DNA of 64,000 bases from Limonium bicolor (GCA_023374045.1 CM041778.1:401882438-401946437), one strand, 5' to 3'. Shown: positions 47,865-59,931, counted from the first letter of the stretch. Notes: generated by a model not told the origin, from the sequence alone. Program-made: numbers and translations.

Positions 47865-48126
47865 AATTGAACTTGTAAAGAAAAAAGGGAGAGATTTACG
47901 ACCACCACCCCCTAAGGGGGGTTCTATAATCCGGAGTAAATTATCATTTTGACCCGGGCTCGATGATGGACTTTGAATTTGGTACACAGATGGGGAAGAA
48001 AACGGCCCTGTCTTTCTCTGACCATCAAGTGCTGGCATGGTGTTTGTGCTGGGGTGACTTCCTTCCCCTGTTTTCCACTGGATTTTTGTGTCCCCTCCCC
48101 AACAGAGACCATATTGCCGTCAATTT

Positions 48127-49068
48127 TCACAATCTCTTCATTTGGATATTTACCCCCATCTTGAACTTCCTCCGATTCTTCCAGAGCCTTGAACCTTGGA
48201 ACCGAAGTCGCTTTACGGCCATTCTCATTTGCCTTATCCAGTTTAGCTTTTTGGATTTTCCTGAAAGTATTCTTCCATTTGGGAACCATCCATTCACCAT
48301 AGTCATCTGTGACATTATTTAGCTGATCTATACTCTGCTCCTTGACCAGTTTAACACCAGAATCCTGACAAATTTCACCCTCATTTTCCAGAAACGGACA
48401 CGAATCATCTTTGTGTCGTAACAACCATACTTAAAGCAAACCATATGAAGACCTTCGTATTCAATCTTCATTATCTTGTTCCGGAATTTATATTTCGCTA
48501 AGAGCGGCTTCGTGAGATTCACTTCGATTGCAGCCCTCGCGAGTCGTGACTTCCCAAACAGAGATGAAGAGATCGACCTTCTTAACTCTACCAACTCTTG
48601 ATCCGACCAATGTTAAGAATTCCTCGTTGTAGTATTCACTCGGCAGATCCGGGAATCTGACTAAAACTTCGAGGGAAGATAGGGCCTCCGTATTAGGGTT
48701 AAAATTTGGGCGCCACCTACGGATCGACAGATAATGATCCATTATGGGCCATGGACCCTCCGTCAAAACAAAATTAAGATCATCTTTATTGTTGAAAGTG
48801 ATTTTGAAGAAACCATTTGTGAGATCATCCATTTGAAAGTCGTCGTGCAACTTCCATCTGGCCTTGAGCCTATCTCTAAGAAAGTGCGGAGGCAGATTTT
48901 TCCCTAGAAGTTTCATAATTAGGGCATTTCGCCACGGCAGCCTGAACTTAAATTTTTGTTCCTTGTTAAGCAGATTAAGGGACACCGTGGGTCCTCCTCA
49001 TCCATGAAACCTTCTTCGTCATCAGAAATGTCATCAAAACAATAATTACCTTCAACATTTTGATCCAT
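48127..49068 (-). pseudogene. LINE ORF1, DUF4283 and zinc knuckle
   Basis: The likely ATG is at 49068 (MDQNVEGNYCFDDISDDEEG, acidic). Then, after a frameshift near 48985, come KFRLPWRNALIMKLLGKNLP, GFFKITFNNKDDLNFVL, EGPWPIMDHYLSIRRWRPNF and VRFPDLPSEYYNEEFL, the DUF4283 domain of plant LINE ORF1 proteins. The knuckle region reads HMVCFKYGC, with Tyr where the second Cys is expected, and another frameshift follows near 48424. ORF1 would bind the LINE RNA. Confidence 0.85.
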
Positions 49069-49438
49069 CGGAGTGCGCCCATCGTAGCCGCTTTGAAATT
49101 CATCTGCTTCTCACCGTCATTCATAGGTAGCTGACTACTGTTTTCCACGCTAAACTTCGGAACTGCGCAGCTTCTTGGTTAATTGATGCGAACCTTCTGC
49201 CATCTCCGAGTTCGTATAGAAATGCCCAAATCGAATTGAGTAGAAATACGATAATAGCAGTAGAAAGAAGAAACACCAGAATCCAAGAGAACCAAGAGGA
49301 GACACGAGATGTGTACCCTAATTGATCAATCGAAAAAAAATAGAAACCCTTCCGCCTCTCAAAAGGAACGAATAGAAGAATTCAAGAAGACGACTCTCAT
49401 TCTTGGAGAAGCTCCCGAAAGTTCTGTGTTGTAATTAC
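49069..49438 (-). other. 5' leader of the LINE
   Basis: About 370 bp between the 5' duplication and the ORF1 ATG. No gene; presumably it holds the internal promoter. Confidence 0.6.
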
Positions 49439-49521
49439 TAAGGTTTTCTTTCTTTTATAATAGAGAATTAGAGTTTTTTAGTGTCGGCTGATTTTCTGAA
49501 TAGGCTAAGGTTTCTAATCTA

Positions 49522-50335
49522 CGCGATTTCTTGGCTACAGCGGGGCCCCGGGTGTAGCCATCTACATCCCGCGTTTTTAAGTTTTTTTTTTCAATTTGAG
49601 AGAGGCGCTGGTTTTTTTTCTTTATTATAAAACTTTGAATTGTTATAACTTTTAATATATAAGTCCACAATGAAAAAAATTATATCATTGTTCATCTAAA
49701 TTCAAGCTCTTCAAAACAAGACCAGTCATGGATATGTTTTGACAACTTAAAAAAAATATTTTTACATGTACACTAAATTGACGATGTACATGTTTTAGTG
49801 AACATTTGTACAGGTTTTAGTGTGATGATGTACATGTTCAAATGTGAGAATGTACATGTTCAATTATGAGTATATGTTTTCATGAACATCTATACATGTT
49901 TGTATGACTATCTGTACAAGTGTTTTCATTATATGTACATATTTTAATCTAAGGATGTCCATATTTAATTATTCGTACAGGTTTATATGACTATCTATAT
50001 GTTTTTAATACGATGATGTACATGTTTTTACGTGATGATGTACATGTTTTAATGAACATTTGTACAAGTTTGTATGACCATCTGTACAAGTTTTCTTTTA
50101 CGTACTGTGCACTATATATGTAAAAATATTTTTTTAAAAGTTGTCAAAATATATTGACTGGTCTTATTTTGAAGAGCTTGAAATAAGGTGAACAATGATA
50201 TAATTGTTTTTCATTTTGAGCATATATATTAAAAGTTACATCAATTTAAAGTTTTTATGATAAAAAAAGAAAGAAAAAAACACATAGGGTAGGGTGGATG
50301 TAGCCAATTTGGCTATATTAACCTGTAGCCAAGAG
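49522..50335. mobile_element. fold-back element FB1 with CTTGGCTAC ends
   Basis: Long inverted repeats: the left arm 49530-49750 (CTTGGCTACAG near the end, later caagctcttcaaaacaagac) matches the right arm 50110-50333 in inverted orientation over roughly 190-200 bp. The centre (49765-50100) is a degenerate array of 'gtacatgttttaatgaac' motifs. A possible 8-bp duplication CTAATCTA sits at 49514-49521 and 50336-50343. Non-coding; probably a non-autonomous Mutator- or hAT-type element. Confidence 0.7.
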
Positions 50336-50343
50336 CTAATCTA

Positions 50344-50967
50344 TTAATGGGCCTTGTTTGGGGTGCTGGGTGGGGAAACCGGACCCATGATTAATGGAAC
50401 AGGAGAAGAACGAAAAGGGAAAAAATGGAACTACCCCTTCCCGAGCTGGTTCCCAGGTTTGAACTCGCAACCTTTAGGTTCTTCTATATACACACTAACC
50501 AGCTATACTATGACAGAACTCAACATATTAGCTCAGAAATTAATAGTTAAGTTCTAACACATGCTAAAAAACACAACGCTCCAACTTCCCTGTCAGGATT
50601 CAAACTTAGGATCTATTGGGTCGCAATTGAACTCACAAACCAGCTATGCTAACTAAAAATTCAATATACAAGTGTGAAAAATAATATTAGAGCTCTACTT
50701 CAAATTGAATAAACTTCTTAAAACGCTTTCGTTTTTAATGGAAATATGCAGCAAAACGAAAGAGATTAATCTAATAAATGAATTGGTTTCTTATTGAGAG
50801 TCGAGAAATAAAGGAATGTAGATAATAAAAATACAAAACATAATAAAATATAAATAAACAAAATTCCCTAATAATGAGTACATGAAATAGTACTAGTATG
50901 ATGGAAACAAAAATACAGGTGACTGCCCTAAAATGAAAGTTGGATTAGATATGTACGAATAGCAGTA
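50344..50967. other. intergenic DNA
   Basis: No gene. Two successive stretches (50450-50520 and 50590-50660) resemble each other, with phrases of the 'aactcacaaaccagctatgctaac' kind. The rest is AT-rich. Confidence 0.45.
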
Positions 50968-51225
50968 AGGCAAATTCTTGGCTACATGTATATGTAGCCA
51001 AAAAATAGCTACATTTATTGTACAACCAACAATAAAAACATGTACCATGAATAAGGAAAGCCTGTACAATAAATAATTATACTGAAAATACTTTTTTTAT
51101 GTACAATATTTGTTATATAAGTAATGTACAGATTTTATAGGTGTAATATACAAGTTTTTTTCTACTACATGTACATATATTGTAGCTATCTTTGGCTACA
51201 TGTGAGTGTAGCCAAGACATGTTGT
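50968..51225. mobile_element. fold-back element FB2, short relative of FB1
   Basis: Starts CTTGGCTACATGTATATGTA (50977) and ends in the inverted form (ctacatgtgagtgtagccaag, to 51216). The second inner block, aatagctac / gtagctat, is also inverted. The centre has 'tgtaca' motifs as in FB1. A possible 7-bp duplication AGCAGTA lies at 50961-50967 and 51226-51232. Confidence 0.65.
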
Positions 51226-51781
51226 AGCAGTAGATAAGAAAGAAAAGAGAAGTAACAAAATAAAATGAGATGATAGGGAGTTTAATCGAATTAGCGATAG
51301 AATGAGATATGCTAGTATGGAATATAATAGTGAAAAGGTGCATAAAAAGATTAAAACAACACTAAATATAATAATGATAAAAGTGAATGCTAGAAGATAA
51401 TTAAGTAGCAAAAAATATGATAAAATAAATAAGTAACAAAATGAAAATAAAAGATAACTGAATAGATAAGCAAGTAAGCAATAAAAGTAAAATAAATAAT
51501 AAGATTAGTGAATAAACGAAAGGGATAGGTTTAAAATCGTATCGTCATTGGAAATTCATTTTCGAAGAATTGTGTTTTTCTGAAATGATTTGAAAAATGA
51601 TTTAAGAATCTTGTCATAAAACGATGGTTTTGTTTTGGCACGCACGTTAATAATTTTGAAAAAGAAAGGCGACGACCCTTCTTATTTTATTTCTATTCTG
51701 GAATTTGCTTTATGGGGTGAGAATTTTTGGTGTTTAGACAACCCACTTAATCACTATTTTGTAAAACGATAGGTACACTAC
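51226..51781. other. intergenic DNA, AT-rich
   Basis: No gene. The left end of the large CACTA transposon should lie here or further left, but no CACTA terminus matching its right end was found. Confidence 0.5.
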
Positions 51782-52295
51782 CTATGTTGTAGATATATAT
51801 TCACACATACTTTTACTGCTACAAGACACAATCACATCATTTATGGATTTCAACCGATAAACCCTCATTGTGATCAAACCTAGCATAAACCACATCGTCC
51901 CGAATATCATTGTTTGTAGGAATATTGTTGGAAAAGGGTGGTATCTCATCAAATAGTAAGTCATCATCTTCACTTTGATCAACATTTGTGTTTGACAAAT
52001 CTTTTCCCTGATAAAACCACTGAACATCTGGAATCGGTGGGATTCAATGTAAAATACTTGTTCACAGTGCTTGACAAATATGAACGGATCTTGTTTGTGA
52101 CCACGGCGCGAGAGATCGACCAAGTTAAACGCAACATGAACTCGATAACCATGTTTGTTATCAACCCATTTACATTTGAATGTAACAAACTTTTGAAATT
52201 GATAATCAGGTTTCCAAATGTCTTCAATGAATCCATAATACCAACTTGATGTTGAAGTTGCAAAAGCTGGATCACCCTTGGCATATCCAGTTAAT
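51782..52295 (-). pseudogene. CACTA transposon DUF4216 region, distal part
   Basis: Minus-strand fragments in changing frames carry the DUF4216 signature: YYGFIEDIWKPDYQFQKF, FKCKWVDNKHGYRV, LVDLSRRGHKQDPFIFVKH, EQVFYIESHRFQMFSGF. This domain is encoded next to the Tnp2 transposase in plant En/Spm (CACTA) elements. It is the downstream continuation of 53305-53404, separated by the small CACTA element. Confidence 0.78.
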
Positions 52296-53304
52296 CACTA
52301 GTACAAAAAGGGCCTATTTCGGCGGTTGTAAAAGGCCTATTTCGGCGGTTCTAGAACCGCCGAAATGGAGACCGCCGAAATAGGGATGAGACCCTATCTC
52401 GGCGGTTGTACAACTGCCGAGATAGAACACCTATGGTGGCGGTTGTTAGCTAAAAACCGCCGAGATAGGCGCGTTTTAAAATTAAAAAAAAAAGACCTAT
52501 TTCGGCGGTTCCTAGCTAACAACCGCCGAAATAGGTCCTTTTTTTAAAAAAAAATGATTTTCGCGTCGTCTTCAACCTCACAGCAGCAGTTCCGGCGATT
52601 TTCAAGAGGCGCAACCACGAGAATGAAGGCGCGAGCATGTAAGTTCGCCACGAGAGAAGAAAATGAACACGTACAGGCGCAGAGCATGTAAGTTCGAGTA
52701 TATTACGGTTCCCGAGAGAATAAGATAAGTTCGAGTATATTACCACAAGGAAGAAGAACACAGGCGCAGAGCATGTAAGTTCGCCTGCAAAATTACCGTG
52801 AGATTAGAGGATGAAGAAAGGTGTGCAGAGCATGTTTATTTGCCAGTTAGGGTTGCGAATTTACCGTGAGAGAACGGGATGAAGTGAGAGCAAGTGAAGA
52901 AGAGAGGCGCAGACCATGTTCGCCATGAGAGCAAGTTCGCCAGTGAAGAAGAGAGGCGCAGACCATGTTCGCCAGTTAGGGATACGAAATTAGAGAGAAG
53001 AAGATGAAGAGATTAGAGGCGCAGAGCAAGTTCGCCAGTTAGGGATACGAAATTAGAGGCGCATAGCAAGTTCGCCAGTCGGTGAGCAAATATATAATAA
53101 AAGAAAGTCTATTTCGGCGGTTGTTACTAACAACCGCCGAAATAGACTAAAATTTAAGCGGCCTTTTGAAAATTTCGGAAAAAAATCCCGGGAAATGAAC
53201 CTATTTCGGCGGTTGTGGATAAAACCGCCGAAATAGGTGTCCTCGGAGCCCTCTTTCGGCGGTTTTATCTACAACCGCCGAAATAGGCCTTTTTTGTACT
53301 AGTG
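52296..53304. mobile_element. small non-autonomous CACTA element
   Basis: 1009 bp. It starts CACTAGTACAAAAAGGGCCT and ends in the inverted form (aggccttttttgtactagtg), with a 3-bp duplication AAT on both sides (52293-52295 and 53305-53307). The subterminal regions hold many copies of 'tatttcggcggtt' in both orientations, as usual for transposase-binding sites of CACTA elements. The middle (52600-53090) has degenerate tandem 'aggcgcagagcatgtaagtt' units and no transposase gene. Confidence 0.95.
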
Positions 53305-53404
53305 AATGTTGCTTCAACTTTGACCCCACTATTCTAGTTTAAACATCTGTCATCCTGTCGTTTTGTCCAATAGGTGAACCCATTGATATCATACCCTTCA
53401 TAAG
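53305..53404 (-). pseudogene. CACTA transposon DUF4216 region, middle fragment
   Basis: About 100 bp between the small CACTA element and the solo LTR. On the minus strand it reads EGYDINGFTYWTKRQDD, a standard DUF4216 start, then a stop and NSGVKVEAT. With both insertions removed, 57225-57369, this piece and 51782-52295 form one continuous domain. Confidence 0.8.
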
Positions 53405-56400
53405 TGAAATACCCCAAACCTAGTTATGTTGTTTAAACACCTAAATATGGTGTAATAGGACTAAAAAGAGTCTTAGAAACCTTAGTAAACAAATTTAAAC
53501 AAAAGGAAACACAAATGTGCTTTAAAGTCAATAAGAGCTAAAATGTGCTCTAAGCTTGGGATAAACTTGAGTAAGACCTAATGAGCTTACCAAGACCTCA
53601 TTTATATACTAATGAACTTATTAAACCAATTACCAAAGAAAACCAAGCTTGAAAACAAGTTAAAACACAAAATGTGCTTTAAGAAGTCTTAAAGCACGTT
53701 TTGAAAAATTGTCTTGTAAATGAGTTTTGAATGGCTAAATGTCCATCATTACTCTTAAATATATATGTGTACTATAGTATCACATTTGGGTGGCTATATA
53801 ATGGGAAATCAAAAATTTCACTTCTAAGTGCCTTGTTTAGGTGAATAGTACTTTTTATAAGCTAGTTTATAACATATGTTGTATTAAGTAATTAAATTGA
53901 CAAACAAAGACTAAAACACCCTCACACTAATAAAGGGGGCCGGTTTTATAAGTGTGTGACTCACCACTCCTTAGTTGATAATAATAAGTAAGTAAAGAAA
54001 ACTAATTAACTTACCTTTTTACTTTATAAGCATAAATATCTCCTTAAAGCAAATCCTATCTTCACTCTCATTTCTTTCCTTCATTCACACGGTTTCCCAC
54101 CTCTCTTCTTCCTTCTTCCTTGTTCTCTCTCGGTAATACTACTACCACCATGGAAGTTCCAACTTTGACCACTTGCTAAATCTAGCTCACTTGTCCAAAT
54201 CAAAAACAAACACCACCAATCTCTTCCTCTCATCAAGCTCTTCATTCCTATCTTCTCAAAACTCCAAGGGCTCCATTTCGGTGCCAAGGTGTTCCACCAT
54301 TGAAGGAGCTTGAGCTTGTATTTTGACATATTATTACTCTCCTTTGCTTCTAGGTAAGGAATCTCAAAGAAAAATCATGTTTCCTCCATGCTCTTACCTT
54401 AACCGAAAATACACATTGATATAGCTCTTTGTGTGACCTTGTTCTAGTTTCATTTCAACTCTTCATGGACTAGGTGGAGTCCCCTCTTGTTATATATTCA
54501 AACTCTCTTCAAAGATCAAGGTAAAACAACTACATTAATGTTTTTGAAACAATGTCAAATTAGGGTTTACAATGAGATGAAGCTTATAGCTTGAATACTC
54601 ATTTTAATGTTTGTATATTGTTTAGAACTTGACAAGGAATCAAAATACCATACGGTTTTGTAAGGAAACAAGAAGGAAGTGTGATGGAAAAAGAGGTAAA
54701 TCTACTAACTTAATGTTGTTTAATGCCTTAGGAGAAATGAGCTATAATTGCTTATTAAAACTACCTAAAGAGCACATGGTAAATGACCTAGTAAATGTTC
54801 TCAAGGAGACTAGTAAAATAACATATGTCTTGTTGTATGTAATCGCAGGTTAAAGGCATATATATTGTGGAAATTCAGTGTTTATGATTTAAGCACTTTA
54901 AGGGCCTAAGAGCCATGCATTTTAAGGGCCTAAGTGCCATGCAATTTAAGTTATGCACTATATTGTGATGTAGTGTGAATTTGCTGAAGTTGTGTAAGAA
55001 AGTGTTCTTGGTGTTCTTAGTGTTCTAGGATGATTAATGATGAAATAATGTGCTAAGGTGTAACAAATGCTAGGAGAAACTATGTCGAAATTTAGAAAAT
55101 GCATAAGGAGTTCAAGATGTTGTAAAGGAATTTTGATGAACTAGGAAGTGTTCTAGAGTGTAATAAGGACTTAGGCATGATCTTGAGGTTTTAGTATGTA
55201 CCAAAGTCATTTTGGACTTAGATGAAGGCTTAGGCTAACTTTGGTAAAATAAGGAGGAAGTGTAAGCTTAGGAAAAAGGGATTTCAAGAATGACTTAAGG
55301 AGTTTTAGTTTGTAAGAAATGATGTTTGAGTAATGATGTTGTGTGGAAGGAATACCTTGATATAATGGTTAGTATAGGCATGAAACATCACTTGGGAACC
55401 TAGGGAGTAGATACTATAAGTGTTGGAGGCTTTGGAGAAAATTGGTTAAGTGTTTAAAGGCTTAGAAATTGAGTATAATGGCACGTCCGAACTTCCGTCC
55501 GAACTTGGAAGCTCGGACATGCCTGTTACGCTTACAGTTTTCTGGATTTTAGGTAGTGTCCGAACTACCGTCCGAATTTGGAAGTTCGGACGCACCTGTT
55601 ATTTCTTAGGGATTATCCTCGAACTGTGTCCGAACTTGGGAAGTCCGGACACATGTTCGGACGTATGGATTTCTGGTTAGGATTTTCCTCGACTCATGTC
55701 CGAACTTCCGAAGTCCGGACACAAGTTCGGACATGTGTCTGTTTTCTGTCTAAAATCACGGCTTGTGTCCGAACTTGGAAGCTCGGACACAAGTTCGGAC
55801 AGGCCACTGTATGGACCAAAAATTATTGTTTTAAGATGGGAATTGTTATCTAAAAATAGTAGATGGTTAGTAATGATATAATAAGGTTATATAATACCTG
55901 TTAGGTGGGTTTTAAAGGCAATTAAAAGGATGAAAAGTTGTAACAAGTGTAAAATAAAAATAAACTAGTAGTGATGAGTAGATAATGTTAACAATGGACT
56001 AGTGCATTAATTAACCGACGTTACTAATGTGTTTAGGATTCTTCCAAGGTGGAAACCAGTCGAGGCAAGGACCGAGGTATGGTTTTCTTGCAGTCTGTTG
56101 CCTACCGGTTTACACCGGCTTGTGTGTTGTTTGTTTTTCTGTGTGTTTATGACTTTGTAAGATTAAACCATGTAAAGAGTTTACAGTTGTTAAATATTAT
56201 TATGTTGTTAAGTGTGAATCTCTCTTCCCTTGTGTGGGTCTAACAAGACTTGACCTGTGATTGTGAATTGTGTGTGGTGTTCAATGATGAACTACTAACA
56301 AGGGCTAACGGGGGAAGTGAGGAGTCCGGTCTGTTCCGGCCACGCGTGTGAGTATGGGAGTCGATGTCATAACCGGTTCGATTCTCTCTGTATGTTATGG

Positions 56401-57219
56401 TTAAGTTTCCAATTTGGTTTCTAACCTTCCCTTTAGCTTAACCAAGGCTATTTTACGGACTCACGTCGGGCCACAGGGGCATACTATGTGTTTTGTTTCG
56501 GTGTGCTTGGATCACTATATCCGAGGCACCTTGTGTTAAGTTAACCGTTCAATCTAACCGGACGGTAACGAGATATGTAACGAGCTAAGTATGAGCATGG
56601 CAACATTCTCTAAGCTCTCAATGGGGACTAACTGTGTTGGTTCTCTTCCTAAAAGGAACTGTATGTTTGTGATGTGTGTTATGATGTGTACAATACCTGT
56701 GTTATGTTATATATATGTATGTGTTGTGTGTTTTTAAATAAATACCATGTCATCATGACAATTGGTTGCGCGTATCCCGGTAGCCGATGGGCTGCGCGTT
56801 AGCCATACCAGCAAAGGTGCTGACCCCCTCGGGGGCTCCATATTTTATTGCAGGATGAGGATCGAAGAGGCAGAGTGGCTCTAGGTCCTAGAGAGTAGTT
56901 TACTTTTGGAGTACTTTTGGATGTTTGCCCGGGATGCGCCTGTGCTCCCGTGGCGTATTATATACTTGTTATGGTGGATTACAGTGATGGTATACAGTGA
57001 AGGATTTTGTAAACACTCGGTATTATGTTGATGTATATATACGGTTGTTAGTTCTATGCTCGGGAGTCTGATCATCAGACCGGTACATTTGTATTTATTC
57101 AGCCTTGTTAGCCACGTGGGTGGTTGACGGCATTGTAGCACCAATCGTTAGTTACTGTTTAGTAGTTTATTTCCCGCTGCGATTCCAAGTATAGTTATGT
57201 GCGTAGTAGGGGTGTTACA
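53405..57219 (+). mobile_element. solo LTR of a gypsy-type element
   Basis: 3815 bp starting TGAAATACCCCAAACC and ending TAGGGGTGTTACA, flanked by the exact 5-bp duplication ATAAG (53400-53404 and 57220-57224). There is no internal region, so it is the product of recombination between the two LTRs of a former full element. Start and end wording is close to the LTRs of the AlkB-bearing gypsy (TGAAATACCCC, GGGGTGTTA), but the body differs. It contains a palindrome array at 55480-55810. Short open frames inside are not considered genes. Confidence 0.93.
55480..55810. repeat. array of gtccgaactt / aagttcggac palindromes inside the solo LTR
   Basis: Four to five units of roughly 80 bp, each with GTCCGAACTT followed within 5-25 bp by its inverted form (AAGTTCGGAC or AAGCTCGGAC). 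Examples are at 55486-55519, 55558-55591, 55628-55664, 55698-55732 and 55766-55801. A decayed form is in the LTR at 40370-40740. Confidence 0.85.
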
Positions 57220-57224
57220 ATAAG

Positions 57225-59931
57225 ATACAGTAGTGGAACCGGGTCCCAGGGCTAGCCAATGAAGCTCTTCACTAACATTAGGAGGCTCTAGTGATGCTAA
57301 TCTCATGACATGATCTCTAAACCATGCACAAAATGTCTTGCTTTGTGAACCAAACAATATTCCTTCCAAGATATTGAATTCTTTGTACAGTCATGTGCTT
57401 CTCAAAAAGTGGCTAAATAATCTCAAGGTGAAGTAAAACAAACAATTGTGCTAGCTCCATCGAAGATGAATCAATTGCCATAATTTTTTCCGAAAACACC
57501 TTGAGATTTTGTCCCCTCCTGAGTGTCTCCCTTGTGGCACTCCAATAGCTTCAGCACCCTTTAAATATTCAGTACAAAATTATGTCACCTCCTAAGTTAT
57601 TCTCCCTTTTATAATGCTCTCTTCATGTCGATATCTATTCTTCATTCAACCCTTCAAAATCCCCATATATCTCTAAAATGGATACATGTATCTTAACTAT
57701 ATGGGACCACATAATTTGATTTCTCTTATAATGTGAATAACTAAGTGGACCATGATGTCAAAAAATGATGGTGGAAAATACACTTCAAGTTGGCAGAGTG
57801 TCACAACCGCATCACGCTGCAGACTGTCTAGTGTATCAGCATCCACAACTTTATTGCAAACAATATTAAAAAGAAACATTGTTTTGTAATTGCATTTCGC
57901 ACATCTTTCGGCAATATAACCCGAATGGCAACAAGAAGGAGGTGCAACATCAAAACATGATAATCATGAGACTTGAGCCTGACCAATTTCAAGTCCTTCA
58001 TTGACGCAGGACTCTTCCACTTAGAAGAGTGTCCCGTAGGAACCTTAATAGAATGAAGGCACTTGCAAAAAGCTGATCTTCTGATTCTTAGACAAAGTGT
58101 AACATGTTGGAGGTAAATATGTTTGTTTGCCTCTTTCTTGTTGATGCAGCTCCTCGCGTATGTCCATAGCTTCCATGCCTTTTCGGACCTTTATTTCGTC
58201 TTTTGTTTTACTGAGTATCTTAAGCAATGTCCCAACAACATTCTTTCTAACATTCTCCACAATATGCATGAAATCAAGACAATATCTAACTCGTAAATGG
58301 TTCCAGTACGGAAGTTCCTAAAATATGGAACACTTTTTTAATATGTTCTTCGGGGCAGACTTTGATGCATCACTGAAAACATTCTCAACATCCTTCACCT
58401 TTTCATAGATCTCTTCAGAACTCAAAGGAAGATAAGCCACACGTGTCTTAGTCTTTCCGTTGAACAACTTTATTTTTTGCACCACAGGTGTTCTGCTGGC
58501 AGTAATCTGTGATGACACATGTAAACATTCTTGCCACATAATTATAGACGATCAGAACAAGTGTCGTCCTCACATATTGGGCAAGCAAATTCTCCTTTCA
58601 TTGTATACCCAGATAAGTTCCCAGACGCAAGAAAGTCATCAACTGTGCAAAACAACATGGCACGAAGTGTAAAGTTTTGTCTACCATAACCGTCATACAC
58701 CACTGTCCCTTCATTCCACAACAATTTTAAATCGTTAATCAGCGGTGCAATGTAGACATCAATATAATGTCCGGGTTGTTTTGGTCCAGAAGTCATCAAT
58801 GATAGCATTATGTATTTCTGCTTCATACACAACCATGGTGGCGGATTGTAAATCACTAGTAGAACAGGCCAAGTGTTGTGTTGTCCACTTAGTGTGTCGT
58901 ACGGATTAATCCCATCCGTACACAACCTAAGTCTCAAATTTCGGTTATCCCTGGAAAAATCTTGAAATCTTCTGTCCATATTCCTCCATTGTGGTGAATC
59001 TTCTGGATGTCTCAGCTTATCATCATTTTTCCTTCCTTTTGCGCGTCACCTAAAATTTTGGGCATCACAGACATTTGCAAACAGACGCTTGAATCTTGGT
59101 ATTATGGGTAAATACCATATGACTTTTGCTGGTGGACTTTTTTCTTAGAAGTGGATGGTTGATCGTCCTTCTTGTTTGTAGCGTGACAGTGGACATTTTG
59201 GACACTCATTCAAATGTGCATTCTCTCCTCTGTATAGTATACAATTGTTTGGACATGCTTGTATCTTTTTGCACTCCACTCCCATAGGACACATTAACTT
59301 TGTTGCCTCATAAGTACAAGTATGGAGTATGTTATCATCTAGAAGCATGTCATGAAGGAGTTAGAGTAGTGCGGTAAAACTCTTGTCACTCCACTCTAAT
59401 CTTGCTTTCAGATTAAACAAGTGTAGCACTGCTGTCAATTTTGTAAATTTGACGCAACTAGGAAACAGAGCAAACTGTGATGCGTTAACTAGTCGTTGAT
59501 ATTCAGTCGGCTTGTCAGTGAAAGTATCTTCAATGTCTTTCAACATGGAGTCCAATTGTTGAACTTTTCCACTATCGTCATTGATTTCAGTGTCACACTA
59601 ATCGCATTCATTATTAGGAATTATATCAATGACGGTTTCCATTCTTAGTTTTGTTCGTCTAAATAGAAGTATGCACTTTGCTGCTAGCATCTACATACTC
59701 GTCATGCAAGAACCATATCTTATAGTTTGGCATAAACTCACGCCTTGATAGATGAAATCTAATTGTATGTATGTTAGGGAACTTATTGTGAAGTTCACAC
59801 TAAGCACAAGGACATGGAATGTGGGAGTCGTTCACCCTTTTCTGATGATCAAGGGCCACTTTGCAAAATTCATTATCCAGCTTGCTCTCAAAATAATTAC
59901 CTCTTTGACCGTACATCCCTTCATTGTCCAT
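57225..59931 (-). pseudogene. CACTA (En/Spm) Tnp2 transposase, heavily decayed
   Basis: Starts at ATG 59931 (MDNEGMYGQRGNYFESKLDN), the Transpos_assoc domain, which breaks at a stop inside its CPC motif. Further pieces follow in several frames: SMLKDIEDTFTDKPTEYQRL, NASQFALFPSCVKFTKLTAV, CPNNCILYRGENAHLNECPK, then the Transposase_21 core LCTDGINPYDTLSGQHNTWP, VLLVIYNPPPWLCMKQKYIM, GPKQPGHYIDVYIAPLINDL (58542-58979), then KTRVAYLPLSSEEIYEKV. Near the end, FCAWFRDHVMRLASLEPPNV and ELHWLALGPGSTTVSY lead straight into the solo LTR. Tnp2 is the transposase of plant CACTA elements. Many stops and frameshifts make it inactive. Confidence 0.9.

Larger units (their letters stand above)
43757..49438 (-). 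mobile_element. full-length plant L1-type LINE
   Basis: 5682 bp between perfect 18-bp duplications. On the minus strand it runs from a 5' leader (about 370 bp) through ORF1 (RNA-binding) and ORF2 (endonuclease, RT, zinc-binding region, RNase H) to a short A-rich tail (nine As next to the left duplication). The whole set is present, but both ORFs carry frameshifts and stops, so the element is a dead full-length copy. Confidence 0.93.

Noticed and set aside
51750..51785. 'cactatttt' as the left end of the large CACTA element
   Set aside because: Beyond CACTA it does not match the right terminus (CACTAGTAGAAAAAC), and no matching 3-bp duplication is found.
55450..55881. Overlapping frames in the solo LTR
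   Set aside because: They are produced by the tandem palindrome array: the same words (SELGSS, TCSD) recur because the DNA repeats.
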